Assembly (NCBI RefSeq): GCF_001447385.1
Contig: NZ_LLWQ01000225.1
Location: 1 to 64,000 of the forward strand
DNA: 64,000 bases
DNA from: Paracoccus sp. MKU1
GTDB lineage: Bacteria; Pseudomonadota; Alphaproteobacteria; Rhodobacterales; Rhodobacteraceae
Reading direction: 5' to 3'
Shown one piece after another: positions 26,278-35,930 of this stretch. The notes under the pieces were generated by a model that was not told where the DNA came from, made no database searches, and worked only from the letters and a program-made list of their open reading frames with translations. A program made the translations under genes and the position numbers. Each line of letters begins with the position of its first letter. Within the stretch, counting starts at the first letter, position 1.

Positions 26278-26592
26278 TCAGGCAGCCTGCGCCACCCGCT
26301 GCGCCGCCCGGCGGAAATCCCCCGCGCCGCTGCCGCGCAGTTCCAGCTGCACCAGGCAGGCGCAGCGCAGAAGCGAGGTGAAGTTCACCGGCTCGCCCCC
26401 GAGTTGCAGCACCTCGGATTGCAGCGTGGACAGGAAGGCGGGGGTGGCCATGCCTTCGCCGGCGGCGATCTCGTCGAGAATGTCCCAGAAGGCCTGTTCC
26501 AGCCGGATCGAGGTGCTTTGTCCGTTCAGCCGCAGCTTGCGGGTCACCGGCTGATAGCGGCGCGGATCCTGGCGGGAGAAGACTTCGCACAT
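26278..26592 (-). CDS. Ribbon-helix-helix domain protein
   Basis: 104 residues from the ATG at 26592 (MCEVFSRQDPRRYQPVTRKL); a second in-frame ATG lies 13 codons upstream and cannot be excluded. The segment RKLRLNGQSTSIRLEQAFWDILDEIAA resembles the RHH_4 ribbon-helix-helix domain found in alphaproteobacteria. Such proteins bind DNA or partner proteins. It heads the minus-strand block with the glyoxalase and GMC genes. Confidence 0.7.
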   Translation of the reverse strand: MCEVFSRQDPRRYQPVTRKLRLNGQSTSIRLEQAFWDILDEIAAGEGMATPAFLSTLQSEVLQLGGEPVNFTSLLRCACLVQLELRGSGAGDFRRAAQRVAQAA

Positions 26593-26706
26593 GGCATGGT
26601 TCCCGAACTGGCTAGGGCTTTTTACGATCATAGCACGGGTGGCGGCCCTTGCCAGTTTCTTGCGCCAACGCGGCCCTTGCCGGACGCGCGCGAATCGCTT
26701 GACCGG

Positions 26707-26741
26707 TTTGGAACGGTCCAGTATCACTTTGGAACGATCCA
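26707..26741. promoter_or_regulatory. Tandem operators, probably for the LacI repressor at 41004
   Basis: TTTGGAACGGTCCA (26707-26720) and TTTGGAACGATCCA (26728-26741) are near-identical half-palindromic boxes whose starts are 21 bp apart, two helical turns. Each has a central CG flanked by inverted TGGA/TCCA, the usual build of LacI-family operators. They lie 35-69 bp upstream of the first gene of the plus-strand catabolic array and inside the promoter gap shared with the minus-strand block. Confidence 0.6.
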
Positions 26742-26775
26742 AAATGCGATATGCGGGCGAGCGGAGGGCGCGCAG

Positions 26776-27780
26776 GTGAAATGGGCATTGATCGGGGCAA
26801 GCACGATTGCCGCGCAATACATGGTCGCGGCCTTCCGGTCGCTTGCGGAGGGCGGGGCGATCCGCGTGGTCAGCGGCTCGGCCGACCGGGCGGCGCGGTT
26901 TGCGGCCGATCACGGCATCGCCCGCTCCGGCACCGACCTTGACGAGGCGCTGTCCGACCCGGCCGTCGATGCGGTCTATATCTCTTCGACCAACGAGAAG
27001 CATTTCCCGCAGGCCATGGCCGCCATCGCCGCCGGCAAGCATGTGCTGTGCGAAAAGCCGCTGGCGATGCGGCTGGAGGACGCGGTCGCCATGGTGCGCG
27101 CGGCAGAAGCGGCCGGGCTGGTCTTTGCCACCAACCATCACCTGCGCTGCGCGGGCAGCCATCGCGCCATTCGCGGGCTGATCGCGGCGGGGCGGGTCGG
27201 CCGGGTGCTGTCGCTGCGCATCCACCACGCCGTGCATCTGCCCGAGAACCTGCGCGGCTGGCGGATCGCCTCGGCCGAGGCGGGCGGCGGGGTCGTTCCC
27301 GACATCACCGTGCACGACGCCGACCTCGCCCGCTTCCTGCTCGGGGAGGACCCGGTCTCGGTCGTGGCGCAGATGGGGGTGTCCGGCATGGGGCAGGGGG
27401 TCGAGGATTCGGCCATGTCGGCCTGGCTCATGCCCTCGGGCGCCATGGTGCAGGCGCATGAAAGCTTTACCCATCCCTTTGCCGGCACCGCGCTGGAGGT
27501 GCATGGCACCGAGGGCTCGGTCCTTGCCCGCGGCGTGCTGACCCAGCGCCCGCTTGGCGAGATCGAGCTGGTGACCGCAGCCGGCCGCGAAACCGTGCCG
27601 TTTCCCGACCACGATCTTTACCAGCAGGCGGTGCGGCAATTCGCCGATGCGGTGGCGGGGCGGGGCCGGCCGGCGGCGACCGGCTGGGACGGGGTGAAAT
27701 CGCTGGCCGTCGCCCTGGCGGTGCGCGAGGCGGCGCGCAGCGGCATCCGCCAGCAGGTCTCCTACGGAGGGGCGCCATGA
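26776..27780 (+). CDS. Gfo/Idh/MocA-family oxidoreductase
   Basis: 334 residues from a GTG at 26776 (KWALIGASTIAAQYMVAA), with GGAGG 8 nt upstream. The NAD loop and the family marker GKHVLCEKPLAM are present, with the catalytic Lys in EKP and a conserved His near DITVHDADLARFLLG. It should oxidise or reduce a sugar, cyclitol or sugar-derivative carbonyl. It opens the operon; its stop overlaps the next start (ATGA). Confidence 0.85.
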   Translation: MKWALIGASTIAAQYMVAAFRSLAEGGAIRVVSGSADRAARFAADHGIARSGTDLDEALSDPAVDAVYISSTNEKHFPQAMAAIAAGKHVLCEKPLAMRLEDAVAMVRAAEAAGLVFATNHHLRCAGSHRAIRGLIAAGRVGRVLSLRIHHAVHLPENLRGWRIASAEAGGGVVPDITVHDADLARFLLGEDPVSVVAQMGVSGMGQGVEDSAMSAWLMPSGAMVQAHESFTHPFAGTALEVHGTEGSVLARGVLTQRPLGEIELVTAAGRETVPFPDHDLYQQAVRQFADAVAGRGRPAATGWDGVKSLAVALAVREAARSGIRQQVSYGGAP

Positions 27781-29348
27781 CCAAGATCGTGGGCGCGGCC
27801 GAGGCGGTCGCGCGCATCCCCGACCATGCCGTGGTGACGGTCTCGTCCTCCTCGTCGCTGGGCTGCCCGGATCTGGTGCTCAAGGCGCTTGGCGCGCGAT
27901 TCGCGGCCGAGGGCCATCCCCGCGACCTGACCACGCTGCACCCGATCGCGGCGGGCGACATGTATGGCGTCAAGGGCATGGACCATATCGCGCGGGACGG
28001 GCTGCTGGCCCGCGTGCTGGCGGGCTCCTATCCCTCGGGGCCGTCCAGCCTGCCGATGCCCGAGATCTGGCGCATGATCGTCGAGGATCGGGTCGCGGCC
28101 TATAACGTGCCCTCGGGCATCATGTTCGACATGCATCGCGAGGCGGCGGCGCGGCGGCCGGGCGTGCTGACCCGCATCGGCCTCGACACCTTCGCCGATC
28201 CGATCCGCGAGGGCTGCGCGATGAACGCCAGGGGCGCCGCCGCGCCCATCGTCTCCCGCGTCGAGTTCGGCGGCGAGACCTGGCTGCATTTCCCCAACAT
28301 CCATCCCGATGTCTGCATCCTGCGCGCCACCACCGCCGACGAATGGGGCAACCTGACCTATGAGCACGAGGGCGCCTATCTGGGCGGGCTGGAACAGGCC
28401 ATCGCCACCCGCAACAACCGCGGGCTGGTGATCGCGCAGGTCGAGCGGGTGACGGCGCGCGGTTCGCTGCGGCCGCATGACGTGCGGGTGCCGGGCCATC
28501 TGGTGGACCTGGTCGTCATCGACCCGGACCAGAAACAGACCTGCGAGACGCCCTATGACCCGGCGATCTCGGGCCAGATCATGCGGCCCTGGTCCAGCTT
28601 TCACCTGGCCGAGCACGGGGTCGAGAAGGTCATCGCCCGCCGCGCCGCGATGGAGTTGCGGGGCGGCATGACCGCCAATCTGGGCTTCGGCATCAGCGCG
28701 CTGGTGCCGCGCATCCTGCTGGAGGAGGGCCATCCCGATGCCGTCACCTGGGCCATCGAACAGGGCGCCGTCGGGGGGATGCCGCTGACCGATTTCGCCT
28801 TCGGCTGCGCCTCGAACGCCGATGCCTTCGTTCCCTCGCCGCAGCAGTTCATCTATTTCCAGGGCGCGGGCTTCGACATGTCCTTCCTGTCCTTTCTGGA
28901 AGTGGATGTCGAGGGCAACGTCAACGTCTCGAAACTGGGCAAGAAGCCCTATCTGACCGCCGGCTGCGGCGGCTTCGTGGACATCACCGCCCATGCCCGC
29001 AAGATCGTCTTTTCCGGCTGGTTCGAGGCCGGGGCGCGGATCGCCCTGTCCGAGACCGGCATCCGCGTCGAGCAGCCCGGCAAGTTCACCAAGATGGTGG
29101 ACAAGGTCGAGCATGTCACCTTCTCGGGGCGCCGCGCCCGCGCGCAGGGGCAGGAGGTGCTCTATGTCACCGAGCGCTGCGTCATCCGCCTGGCCGATGA
29201 CGGGCTGGTCGCGACCGAGATCATGCCCGGCATCGACCCCCAGGAGCACATCGTCGCGCCCAGCCGGGGCCGGGTGCGCATCGCCCCGGACGCCGCGGCC
29301 ATGCCGCTGTCGCTGCTGGCCGAGGGGCCGATGGGGTGGCAGCCATGA
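27777..29348 (+). CDS. Family I CoA-transferase (fused alpha-beta, propionate/acetoacetate type)
   Basis: 523 residues, the length of fused CoA-transferases. The catalytic Glu328 lies in IEQGAVGG, the EXGXXGG motif of family I, and the N-terminal oxyanion region is also seen. It moves CoA from a donor acyl-CoA to an organic acid. Its position with an enoyl-CoA hydratase suggests that an acid made from the transported compound is activated here. Substrate not predictable. Confidence 0.82.
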   Translation: MTKIVGAAEAVARIPDHAVVTVSSSSSLGCPDLVLKALGARFAAEGHPRDLTTLHPIAAGDMYGVKGMDHIARDGLLARVLAGSYPSGPSSLPMPEIWRMIVEDRVAAYNVPSGIMFDMHREAAARRPGVLTRIGLDTFADPIREGCAMNARGAAAPIVSRVEFGGETWLHFPNIHPDVCILRATTADEWGNLTYEHEGAYLGGLEQAIATRNNRGLVIAQVERVTARGSLRPHDVRVPGHLVDLVVIDPDQKQTCETPYDPAISGQIMRPWSSFHLAEHGVEKVIARRAAMELRGGMTANLGFGISALVPRILLEEGHPDAVTWAIEQGAVGGMPLTDFAFGCASNADAFVPSPQQFIYFQGAGFDMSFLSFLEVDVEGNVNVSKLGKKPYLTAGCGGFVDITAHARKIVFSGWFEAGARIALSETGIRVEQPGKFTKMVDKVEHVTFSGRRARAQGQEVLYVTERCVIRLADDGLVATEIMPGIDPQEHIVAPSRGRVRIAPDAAAMPLSLLAEGPMGWQP

Positions 29349-30112
29349 GCGCGGTGCATCTGGAGATCCGCGGCCGGCTGGCCGAGATCCGGCTGGACAA
29401 CCCCGCCAGGCTGAACGCCTTCACCGTCGGGATGCTGGACCAGCTGGCGGCGCATCTGGACCGGATCGAGCGCAGCCCGGCCCTCGCCTGCGTGCTGCTG
29501 ACCGCGACCGAGGCGCGCGCCTTCTGCGCCGGGGCCGACATCAACGGCTGGGGCGACCTGACGCCCGCCGAATTCGCCCGGCACTGGGTGCGCGACGGGC
29601 ATCGCGTCTTCGACCGCCTGGCGCGGCTGGCGCGGCCGACCATCGCCGTGCTGCATGCCCATGCCTTCGGCGGCGGGCTGGAACTGGCCGCGGCTTGCGA
29701 CCTGCGGGTGATGGCGCCGCGCGCCACCATCGCCCTGCCCGAGGCGGGCATCGGCATCGTGCCCGGCTGGTCCGGCACCCAGCGGCTTGCCCGCCTGCTG
29801 CCCGAGCCGGTGCTGAAGGAGATGGCGCTGTTCGGACGCCGCGTCCCGGCCGAACGCGCGCTGCAACTGGGCTTCGCCGCCGAGGTCTCGGACGATCCCC
29901 GCGCCGCGGCCGAGGCCATCGCCGCCGGGGTCTGCGGGCTGTCGCCCCGCGCGGTCGAGATCGCCAAGTCCATGATCCACGCCGCCCGCGGCGAGGATCG
30001 CGGCGCGATGATCGAGGCGCTCGGCAGCGCCGCCATCGCCGCCAGCGCGGACCGGGCCGAGGGCGTCGGTGCCTTCCGCGAGAAACGCAGCCCCGAATTT
30101 CCGGGAACCTGA
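29345..30112 (+). CDS. Enoyl-CoA hydratase/isomerase family protein
   Basis: 255 residues from the ATG at 29345, overlapping the CoA-transferase stop (ATGA); a GTG three codons upstream is weaker. The crotonase fold shows RLDNPARLNAF, the oxyanion-hole segment FCAGADINGWGD and HAFGGGLELAAACDLR, and PEAGIGIVPGWSGTQRL with the catalytic Glu. It probably hydrates or isomerises the CoA thioester made by the previous enzyme. Confidence 0.87.
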   Translation: MSAVHLEIRGRLAEIRLDNPARLNAFTVGMLDQLAAHLDRIERSPALACVLLTATEARAFCAGADINGWGDLTPAEFARHWVRDGHRVFDRLARLARPTIAVLHAHAFGGGLELAAACDLRVMAPRATIALPEAGIGIVPGWSGTQRLARLLPEPVLKEMALFGRRVPAERALQLGFAAEVSDDPRAAAEAIAAGVCGLSPRAVEIAKSMIHAARGEDRGAMIEALGSAAIAASADRAEGVGAFREKRSPEFPGT

Positions 30113-30113
30113 C

Positions 30114-31643
30114 ATGACCGAGCTGACCCTGATCCCCGCCTCGGATGCCGCGCTGCCGGCCGAGCCCCGTCGCGGCCGCCACCTGATCGGCGGCGCCTGG
30201 CGGGACAGCGCCGACGGCGCCACGTTCGAGCGGATCTCGCCCTCGCATGGCATCGTCGTCAGCCGCTCGGCGCAAGCCGGCGAGGCCGAGACCCTTGCCG
30301 CCATCGCCGCCGCCCGCGCCGCCTTCGACAGCGGCGCCTGGAGCCGCATCCCCGCCAGGGCCCGCGCCGCCGTGCTGCTGAAGGTCGCCGATCTGATCGA
30401 GGCGGAGGTGGAGCGGTTCGCCCTGATCGAGACGCTGGAAAGCGGCAAGCCGATCACCCAGGCCCGGGCCGAGATCGCCGGGGCGGCAGACCTGTGGCGC
30501 TATGCCGCCATGCTGGCGCGCAGCACGCATGGCGACAGCCACAACACCCTGGGCGAGGACATCCTGGGCGTGGTGCTGAAAGAGCCGGTCGGCGTGGTCT
30601 CGATCATCACGCCCTGGAACTTTCCGTTCTGGATCCTCAGCCAGAAGCTGCCCTTCGCGCTGGCGGCGGGCTGCACCTGCGTGGTGAAGCCGTCGGAAAT
30701 GACCCCCTCGACCACCGTCATGCTGGGCGAACTGCTGCTCGAGGCGGGGCTGCCGGAGGGGGTGGCGAACATCGTCCTGGGCTTTGGCCAGCCGGTCGGC
30801 AGCCTGATGGCCAGCCACCCGGACGTGGACATGGTCAGCTTCACCGGCTCGACCGCGGTGGGCAAGGCGATCGCGGCGGCCGCCTCGGCCACGCTGAAGA
30901 AGGTGGCGCTGGAGCTTGGCGGCAAGAACCCGCAGGTGATCTTTCCCGATGCCGATCTGGAGGATGCCGCCGATGCCGTGACCTTCGGCACCTGCTTCAA
31001 CGCCGGCCAGTGCTGCAACTCGGGCAGCCGGATCATCCTGCATCAGGACATTGCGGAGGCATTCACCGCCCGCGTGGTGGAACTGTCGCGCAAGGTGGCC
31101 TTCGGCGATCCGCTGGACCCGCGCAGCCAGGTCGGCGCCATCGTGACCCCGCAACACCGGCAAAGGATCGACGGCTATGTGCAGGACGCGCTGGCCGAGG
31201 GCGCGACGGCAAGCCTGGGCGGCGGGGGGCTGGAGATCCCCGGCCTGCCCGGCGATTTCTACCAGCCGACCGTGCTGACCGGCATCCGCCCCGACATGGC
31301 GATTGCACGCGAGGAGGTCTTTGGCCCGGTGCTGTCGGTGCTGACATTCCGCACGCTGGACGAGGCGGTCGCGCTGGCCAACCATGCGCATTACGGCCTC
31401 TCTGCCGGGGTCTGGAGCGAGAATGTCCATACCTGCCTTGCCTTCGCGCGCCGCGCGCAGGCCGGGACGGTCTGGACCAATACCTGGATGGACGGCTTTC
31501 CCGAACTGACCTTCGGCGGCGTCAAGCAATCCGGGCAGGGGCGCGAGATCGGCCGCCACGGCTTCGACGAATTCCTGGAGGTCAAGTCGCTGGTGATGCG
31601 GGTCGGCCGCGGCACGCGGGCGCCCTGGGTGAAGGCGGTCTGA
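30114..31643 (+). CDS. NAD(P)-dependent aldehyde dehydrogenase
   Basis: 509 residues from the ATG at 30114, 1 nt after the hydratase stop. The catalytic motifs are [14 protein letters not shown] with the general-base Glu and [12 protein letters not shown] with the nucleophile Cys; the cofactor site has [14 protein letters not shown]. The nearest family is the betaine/phenylacetaldehyde-type ALDH. It would oxidise an aldehyde intermediate to the acid used by the CoA-transferase; that link is inferred from order. Confidence 0.88.
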   Translation: MTELTLIPASDAALPAEPRRGRHLIGGAWRDSADGATFERISPSHGIVVSRSAQAGEAETLAAIAAARAAFDSGAWSRIPARARAAVLLKVADLIEAEVERFALIETLESGKPITQARAEIAGAADLWRYAAMLARSTHGDSHNTLGEDILGVVLKEPVGVVSIITPWNFPFWILSQKLPFALAAGCTCVVKPSEMTPSTTVMLGELLLEAGLPEGVANIVLGFGQPVGSLMASHPDVDMVSFTGSTAVGKAIAAAASATLKKVALELGGKNPQVIFPDADLEDAADAVTFGTCFNAGQCCNSGSRIILHQDIAEAFTARVVELSRKVAFGDPLDPRSQVGAIVTPQHRQRIDGYVQDALAEGATASLGGGGLEIPGLPGDFYQPTVLTGIRPDMAIAREEVFGPVLSVLTFRTLDEAVALANHAHYGLSAGVWSENVHTCLAFARRAQAGTVWTNTWMDGFPELTFGGVKQSGQGREIGRHGFDEFLEVKSLVMRVGRGTRAPWVKAV

Positions 31644-31693
31644 CCCGCGACGGGCCGGGCCGGAACAAGAACGATGCAACTGTGGAGGAAGAC

Positions 31694-32950
31694 ATGGCTG
31701 TGTATTTGGCGAGGAAGGGCGCGCTGACCTGCGCGCTGCTGGCTTCGACCGCGCTGGCGGCGCAGGCCGAGGATGTCGAGGTGCTGCACTGGTGGACCTC
31801 GGGCGGCGAGGCGGCGGCGCTGAACGTGCTCAAGGATGACTTGCAGGGCAAGGGCATCGGCTGGGTGGACATGCCGGTGGCCGGCGGCGGCGGCGAGGCG
31901 GCGATGACCGCGCTGCGCGCCCGCGTCACTGCCGGCAACCCGCCCACCGCCGTGCAGATGCTGGGCTTCGACATCGTCGACTGGGCGCAGGAGGGCGTGC
32001 TGGGCAACCTGGACGAGGTCGCCACGGCCGAGAACTGGGGCGAGGTGGTGCCCGACGCCTTGCAGGCCTTCTCCAAGCATGAGGACCATTGGATCGCGGC
32101 GCCGGTGAACGTGCATTCCACCAACTGGGTCTGGATCAACAAGGCGGCGCTGGATGCCGCCGGCGGCAAGGCGCCCGAGACCTGGGACGAGCTGATCGCG
32201 GTGCTGGACCAGATGAAGGCCAACGGCATCGTGCCGCTGGGCCATGGCGGCCAGCCCTGGCAGGACGCCACCATCTTCGACGCGCTGGTCTTGGCCGAGG
32301 GGACGGATTTCTACAAGGCGGCCTTCATCGACCTCGACCCCGAGACGCTGGGCGGCGAGAGGATGGCGGCGGCCTTCGACCGGCTCATCGTCCTGCGCGG
32401 CTATGTGGACGACAACTTCTCGGGCCGCGACTGGAACCTGGCCTCGGCCATGGTCATCAACGGCGAGGCCGGGATGCAGATGATGGGCGACTGGGCCAAG
32501 GGCGAGTTCCTCAAGGCCGGCAAGGTGCCCGGGCAGGATTTCGTCTGCATCCGCTTCCCCGGCACCCAGGGCGCCGTGACCTTCAACAGCGACCAGTTCG
32601 TCATGTTCGACGTGCAGGGCGAGGGCAAGAAGCAGGCGCAGGCCCAGATGGCCTCGGCGATCATGAGCCCGACCTTCCAGTCGGCCTTCAACGTGGTCAA
32701 GGGCTCGGTCCCGGCCCGCACCGACGTGCCGGATGCCGATTTCGACGATTGCGGCAAGAAGGGCATGGCGGACCTGGCCGAGGCGAACACCAACGGCACG
32801 CTGCTGGGCTCGATGGCGCATGGCCATGCCAACCCGGCCGCGGTCAAGAACGCGATCTACGACGTGGTGACCGGGGCGATGAACGGCGAATACGGCGACG
32901 GCGCCTCGGCGGCGCAGGCGCTGGCCGACGCGGTGGCGGGCGCCCAATAG
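31694..32950 (+). CDS. ABC transporter solute-binding protein, CUT1 sugar type
   Basis: 418 residues: a signal peptide ([15 protein letters not shown]), then [20 protein letters not shown], the N-terminal pattern of cluster B binding proteins for sugars and polyols. GGAGGAA precedes the ATG at 31694. It delivers the ligand to the permeases encoded next. Relatives bind glucose/mannose or glycosides, but ligand choice cannot be read from sequence. Confidence 0.88.
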   Translation: MAVYLARKGALTCALLASTALAAQAEDVEVLHWWTSGGEAAALNVLKDDLQGKGIGWVDMPVAGGGGEAAMTALRARVTAGNPPTAVQMLGFDIVDWAQEGVLGNLDEVATAENWGEVVPDALQAFSKHEDHWIAAPVNVHSTNWVWINKAALDAAGGKAPETWDELIAVLDQMKANGIVPLGHGGQPWQDATIFDALVLAEGTDFYKAAFIDLDPETLGGERMAAAFDRLIVLRGYVDDNFSGRDWNLASAMVINGEAGMQMMGDWAKGEFLKAGKVPGQDFVCIRFPGTQGAVTFNSDQFVMFDVQGEGKKQAQAQMASAIMSPTFQSAFNVVKGSVPARTDVPDADFDDCGKKGMADLAEANTNGTLLGSMAHGHANPAAVKNAIYDVVTGAMNGEYGDGASAAQALADAVAGAQ

Positions 32951-32962
32951 GCCCCGCCGCGG

Positions 32963-32993
32963 GGGCCGGGGGCGGCGGGTCCGCCCCCGGCCC
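32963..32993 (+). terminator. Strong intercistronic stem-loop after the binding-protein gene
   Basis: GGGCCGGGGGCGG (32963-32975) and CCGCCCCCGGCCC (32981-32993) pair perfectly over 13 bp around a 5-nt loop, 12 bp after the binding-protein stop and 48 bp before the first permease. No T run follows. Such stems usually protect the upstream mRNA or partly stop transcription so that binding protein exceeds permease. Confidence 0.7.
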
Positions 32994-33041
32994 GGCCGCG
33001 CCACCATCTGCCGCGCCACCTCGCGCATAGGGAGAGCGACC

Positions 33042-33935
33042 ATGCCCACACCCGTTCAGGCGGATCTCCGCACACGCTTGCAGGACTGGCTGCCGCGACT
33101 GGTGCTGGCGCCGTCCTTCGCCACCACCCTGCTGTTCGTCTATGGCTTCATCCTGTTCACGCTGCTGCTGTCCTTCACCGGGTCGCGGATGCTGCCGAAC
33201 TGGACCTTCGTCGGGTTCGACAACTACCAGCGGCTGTTCGGGTTGCAGCATTGGCAGATCGCGCTGAAGAACATCGCGATCTTCGCCTCGCTCTATATCG
33301 CCATCTGCACCGCCCTGGGGCTGCTGCTGGCGATCTTCCTGGACCAGAAGATCCGGGGCGAGGGCGTGCTGCGGCCGATCTACCTCTATCCGATGGCGCT
33401 TTCCTTCATCGTGACCGGGACGGCGTGGAAATGGTTCCTCGATCCCGGCATCGGGCTGGAACGGGTCATGCACCTGTGGGGCTGGGAAAGCTTCACCTTC
33501 ACCTGGATCAAGTCGAACACGATGGCGATCTACTGCATCGTCATCGCCGCGGTCTGGCAATCCTCGGGCTTCGTCATGGCGATGTTCCTGGCCGGCCTGC
33601 GCGGCATCGACAACGAGGTGCTGAAGGCGGCGCAGATCGACGGCGCCTCGAACTGGCAGCTCTACCGCCGCATCGTCATCCCGCTGCTGCGGCCCGCCTT
33701 CCTGTCGGCCTTCGTGATCCTGGCGCATCTGGCGATCAAGAGCTACGACCTCGTCATCGCCCTGACCGGCGGCGGTCCCGGCCGCTCGACCGAGATGCCG
33801 GCGACCTTCATGTATTCCTATACCTTCACCCGCAACCAGATGGGGGTCGGCGCGGCCTCGGCGGTCATCATGCTGATGACCATCGCCGCGATCATGGTCC
33901 CCTATCTCTATGCCGAACTGAAGGAGAAGAAGTGA
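33042..33935 (+). CDS. ABC transporter permease (MalF/UgpA type)
   Basis: 297 residues with six hydrophobic helices and the EAA loop EVLKAAQIDGASNWQLYRRIVIP, which docks with the ATPase. It belongs to the CUT1 sugar importers. Its stop overlaps the second permease start (TGATG). Confidence 0.9.
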   Translation: MPTPVQADLRTRLQDWLPRLVLAPSFATTLLFVYGFILFTLLLSFTGSRMLPNWTFVGFDNYQRLFGLQHWQIALKNIAIFASLYIAICTALGLLLAIFLDQKIRGEGVLRPIYLYPMALSFIVTGTAWKWFLDPGIGLERVMHLWGWESFTFTWIKSNTMAIYCIVIAAVWQSSGFVMAMFLAGLRGIDNEVLKAAQIDGASNWQLYRRIVIPLLRPAFLSAFVILAHLAIKSYDLVIALTGGGPGRSTEMPATFMYSYTFTRNQMGVGAASAVIMLMTIAAIMVPYLYAELKEKK

Positions 33936-34813
33936 TGTCCGCCGTCACCCAGGACACCGCCGTCTCGACCGGCCGCGTGGCCCGCGCCTTCATCTACCTG
34001 TTGCTGATTCTGTTCGCGCTGTTCTACCTGCTGCCGCTTTACGTCATGGGCGTGAACTCGCTGAAGCCGCTTCAGGAGATCACCGGCGGCAACATGATGG
34101 CGCTGCCGGCGACCTGGACGCTGGAGCCCTGGCGCGCCGCCTGGTCCAGCGCGCAGATCGGCGTCCAGCCGACCGGCCTGAAGCCCTATTTCATCAACTC
34201 GATCCTGATGGTCGTGCCGGCGGTCGCCATCTCGACGGTGCTGGGGGCGCTCAATGGCTACATCCTGACCAAATGGCGCTTTCGCGGCGATACCATCGTC
34301 TATGGGCTGATGCTGTTTTCCTGCTTCATCCCGTTCCAGATCGTGCTGATCCCGATGGCGGTGGTGCTGGGCAAGCTGGGGCTGGCCGGGACCGTGCCGG
34401 GGCTGATCCTGGTCCACGTGGTCTATGGGCTCGGCTTCACGACGCTGTATTTCCGCAACTACTACGCCGCCTTCCCGACCGAGCTGGTGCGGGCGGCGAT
34501 GATGGACGGGGCCGGGTTCTTCCGCATCTTCTGGCGCATCCTGCTGCCGGTCTCGGGGCCGATCGCGGTGGTGTCGATCATCTGGCAGTTCACCAATATC
34601 TGGAACGACTTCCTGTTCGGCGTGTCCTTCGGCGGCACCTCGCAGCCGATGACGGCGGCGCTGAACAACCTCGTGCAGTCCTCGACCGGGGTCAAGGAAT
34701 ACAACGTGCATTTCGCGGCCGCGATCCTGGCCGCGCTTCCCACCCTCGTCGTCTATGTCGTCGCCGGCCGCTATTTCGTGCGCGGCCTGATGGCGGGCTC
34801 GGTAAAAGGCTGA
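33935..34813 (+). CDS. ABC transporter permease (MalG/UgpE type)
   Basis: 292 residues from the ATG at 33935 (MSAVTQDTAVSTGRVARA). Six hydrophobic segments are present, with the EAA loop ELVRAAMMDGAGFFRIFWRI. It pairs with the preceding permease in the inner membrane. The relatively long periplasmic loop near residues 45-85 is normal for the glucose/mannose-type members. Confidence 0.9.
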   Translation: MSAVTQDTAVSTGRVARAFIYLLLILFALFYLLPLYVMGVNSLKPLQEITGGNMMALPATWTLEPWRAAWSSAQIGVQPTGLKPYFINSILMVVPAVAISTVLGALNGYILTKWRFRGDTIVYGLMLFSCFIPFQIVLIPMAVVLGKLGLAGTVPGLILVHVVYGLGFTTLYFRNYYAAFPTELVRAAMMDGAGFFRIFWRILLPVSGPIAVVSIIWQFTNIWNDFLFGVSFGGTSQPMTAALNNLVQSSTGVKEYNVHFAAAILAALPTLVVYVVAGRYFVRGLMAGSVKG

Positions 34814-34817
34814 TCCC

Positions 34818-35930
34818 ATGGGTTTTCTCGACATCCGCAACGTCACCAAATCCTACGGCTCGGTCCAGGTGCTGCATGATGTGGACATCTCGGTCGCCGA
34901 GGGCGAGTTCCTGGTGCTGGTCGGCCCCTCGGGCTGCGGCAAGTCCACGCTGCTCAACATGATCGCCGGGCTGGAAAGCGTCACCTCGGGCGAGATCGCG
35001 ATCCGCGGCCGGGTCGTGAACGGCGTCCATCCCAGCAAGCGCAACATCGCCATGGTGTTCCAGAGCTATGCGCTCTACCCCAACATGACCGTGGCCCAGA
35101 ACATCACCTTCGGCCTGGAGATGCACGGCACCCCCCGGGCCGAGCGCGAGCGGGCGCTGGCCGACGTGGCGAAGCTCTTGCAGATCGACCACCTGCTGGA
35201 CCGCAAGCCGGCGCAGCTGTCGGGCGGCCAGCGCCAGCGCGTCGCCATGGGCCGGGCGCTGGTGCGCGACCCCGACGTGTTCCTGTTCGACGAGCCGCTG
35301 TCGAACCTGGACGCCAAGCTGCGCGTGGACATGCGCACCGAGATCAAGAAGCTGCACCAGAAGCTGGGCACCACCATCGTCTATGTCACCCATGACCAGA
35401 TCGAGGCGATGACGCTGTCGACCCGGATCGCGGTCATGTATCGCGGCCACGTGCAACAGCTGGGCACGCCGAGAGAGATCTACGATACGCCGGCCAATGT
35501 CTTCGTCGCGACCTTCATGGGCAGCCCGGCGATGAACATCCTGCCCGCCCGCGTCGCGCTGCGCGACGGCGTGCCCCATGCCAGGATCACCGATGCCGAG
35601 GGCGCGGAACGGCTGCTGCGCTTCAGCCAGCCGAACCTGGCCGGCTGGGACGGGCGCGACATCCTGCTGGGCATCCGCCCCGAGGCGATCACCGATCCCG
35701 AGGGCGCCGACCGCAAGTCCGGCAACATCCAGGGCCTGGCCAACCGCGTCAGCGTGACCGAGCCCGCCGGTTCGGACACTTTCGTCACCATGGTGCTTTC
35801 GGGCCGCGACGTCATCGCCCGGATGCGCGCCGATGCCTCGGTCGGGCCGGGACAGGACTTCGATTTCGCGGTGAACATGGACAAGGCCGTGGCCTTCGAC
35901 CCGCAGAGCGAAGAACGGATCGCGCCCTGA
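34818..35930 (+). CDS. ABC transporter ATPase (UgpC/MalK type)
   Basis: 370 residues: the ATPase domain with Walker A GPSGCGKST, signature LSGGQRQRVAMG and Walker B DVFLFDEPLSNLD, then a C-terminal TOBE regulatory domain. It powers import through the two permeases. The stop overlaps the GMC start (TGATG). Confidence 0.92.
   Translation: MGFLDIRNVTKSYGSVQVLHDVDISVAEGEFLVLVGPSGCGKSTLLNMIAGLESVTSGEIAIRGRVVNGVHPSKRNIAMVFQSYALYPNMTVAQNITFGLEMHGTPRAERERALADVAKLLQIDHLLDRKPAQLSGGQRQRVAMGRALVRDPDVFLFDEPLSNLDAKLRVDMRTEIKKLHQKLGTTIVYVTHDQIEAMTLSTRIAVMYRGHVQQLGTPREIYDTPANVFVATFMGSPAMNILPARVALRDGVPHARITDAEGAERLLRFSQPNLAGWDGRDILLGIRPEAITDPEGADRKSGNIQGLANRVSVTEPAGSDTFVTMVLSGRDVIARMRADASVGPGQDFDFAVNMDKAVAFDPQSEERIAP

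Noticed and set aside
29541-31679. 712-codon minus-strand frame opposite the aldehyde dehydrogenase
   Set aside because: No motif and strongly biased composition; the plus strand has clear ALDH catalytic residues.
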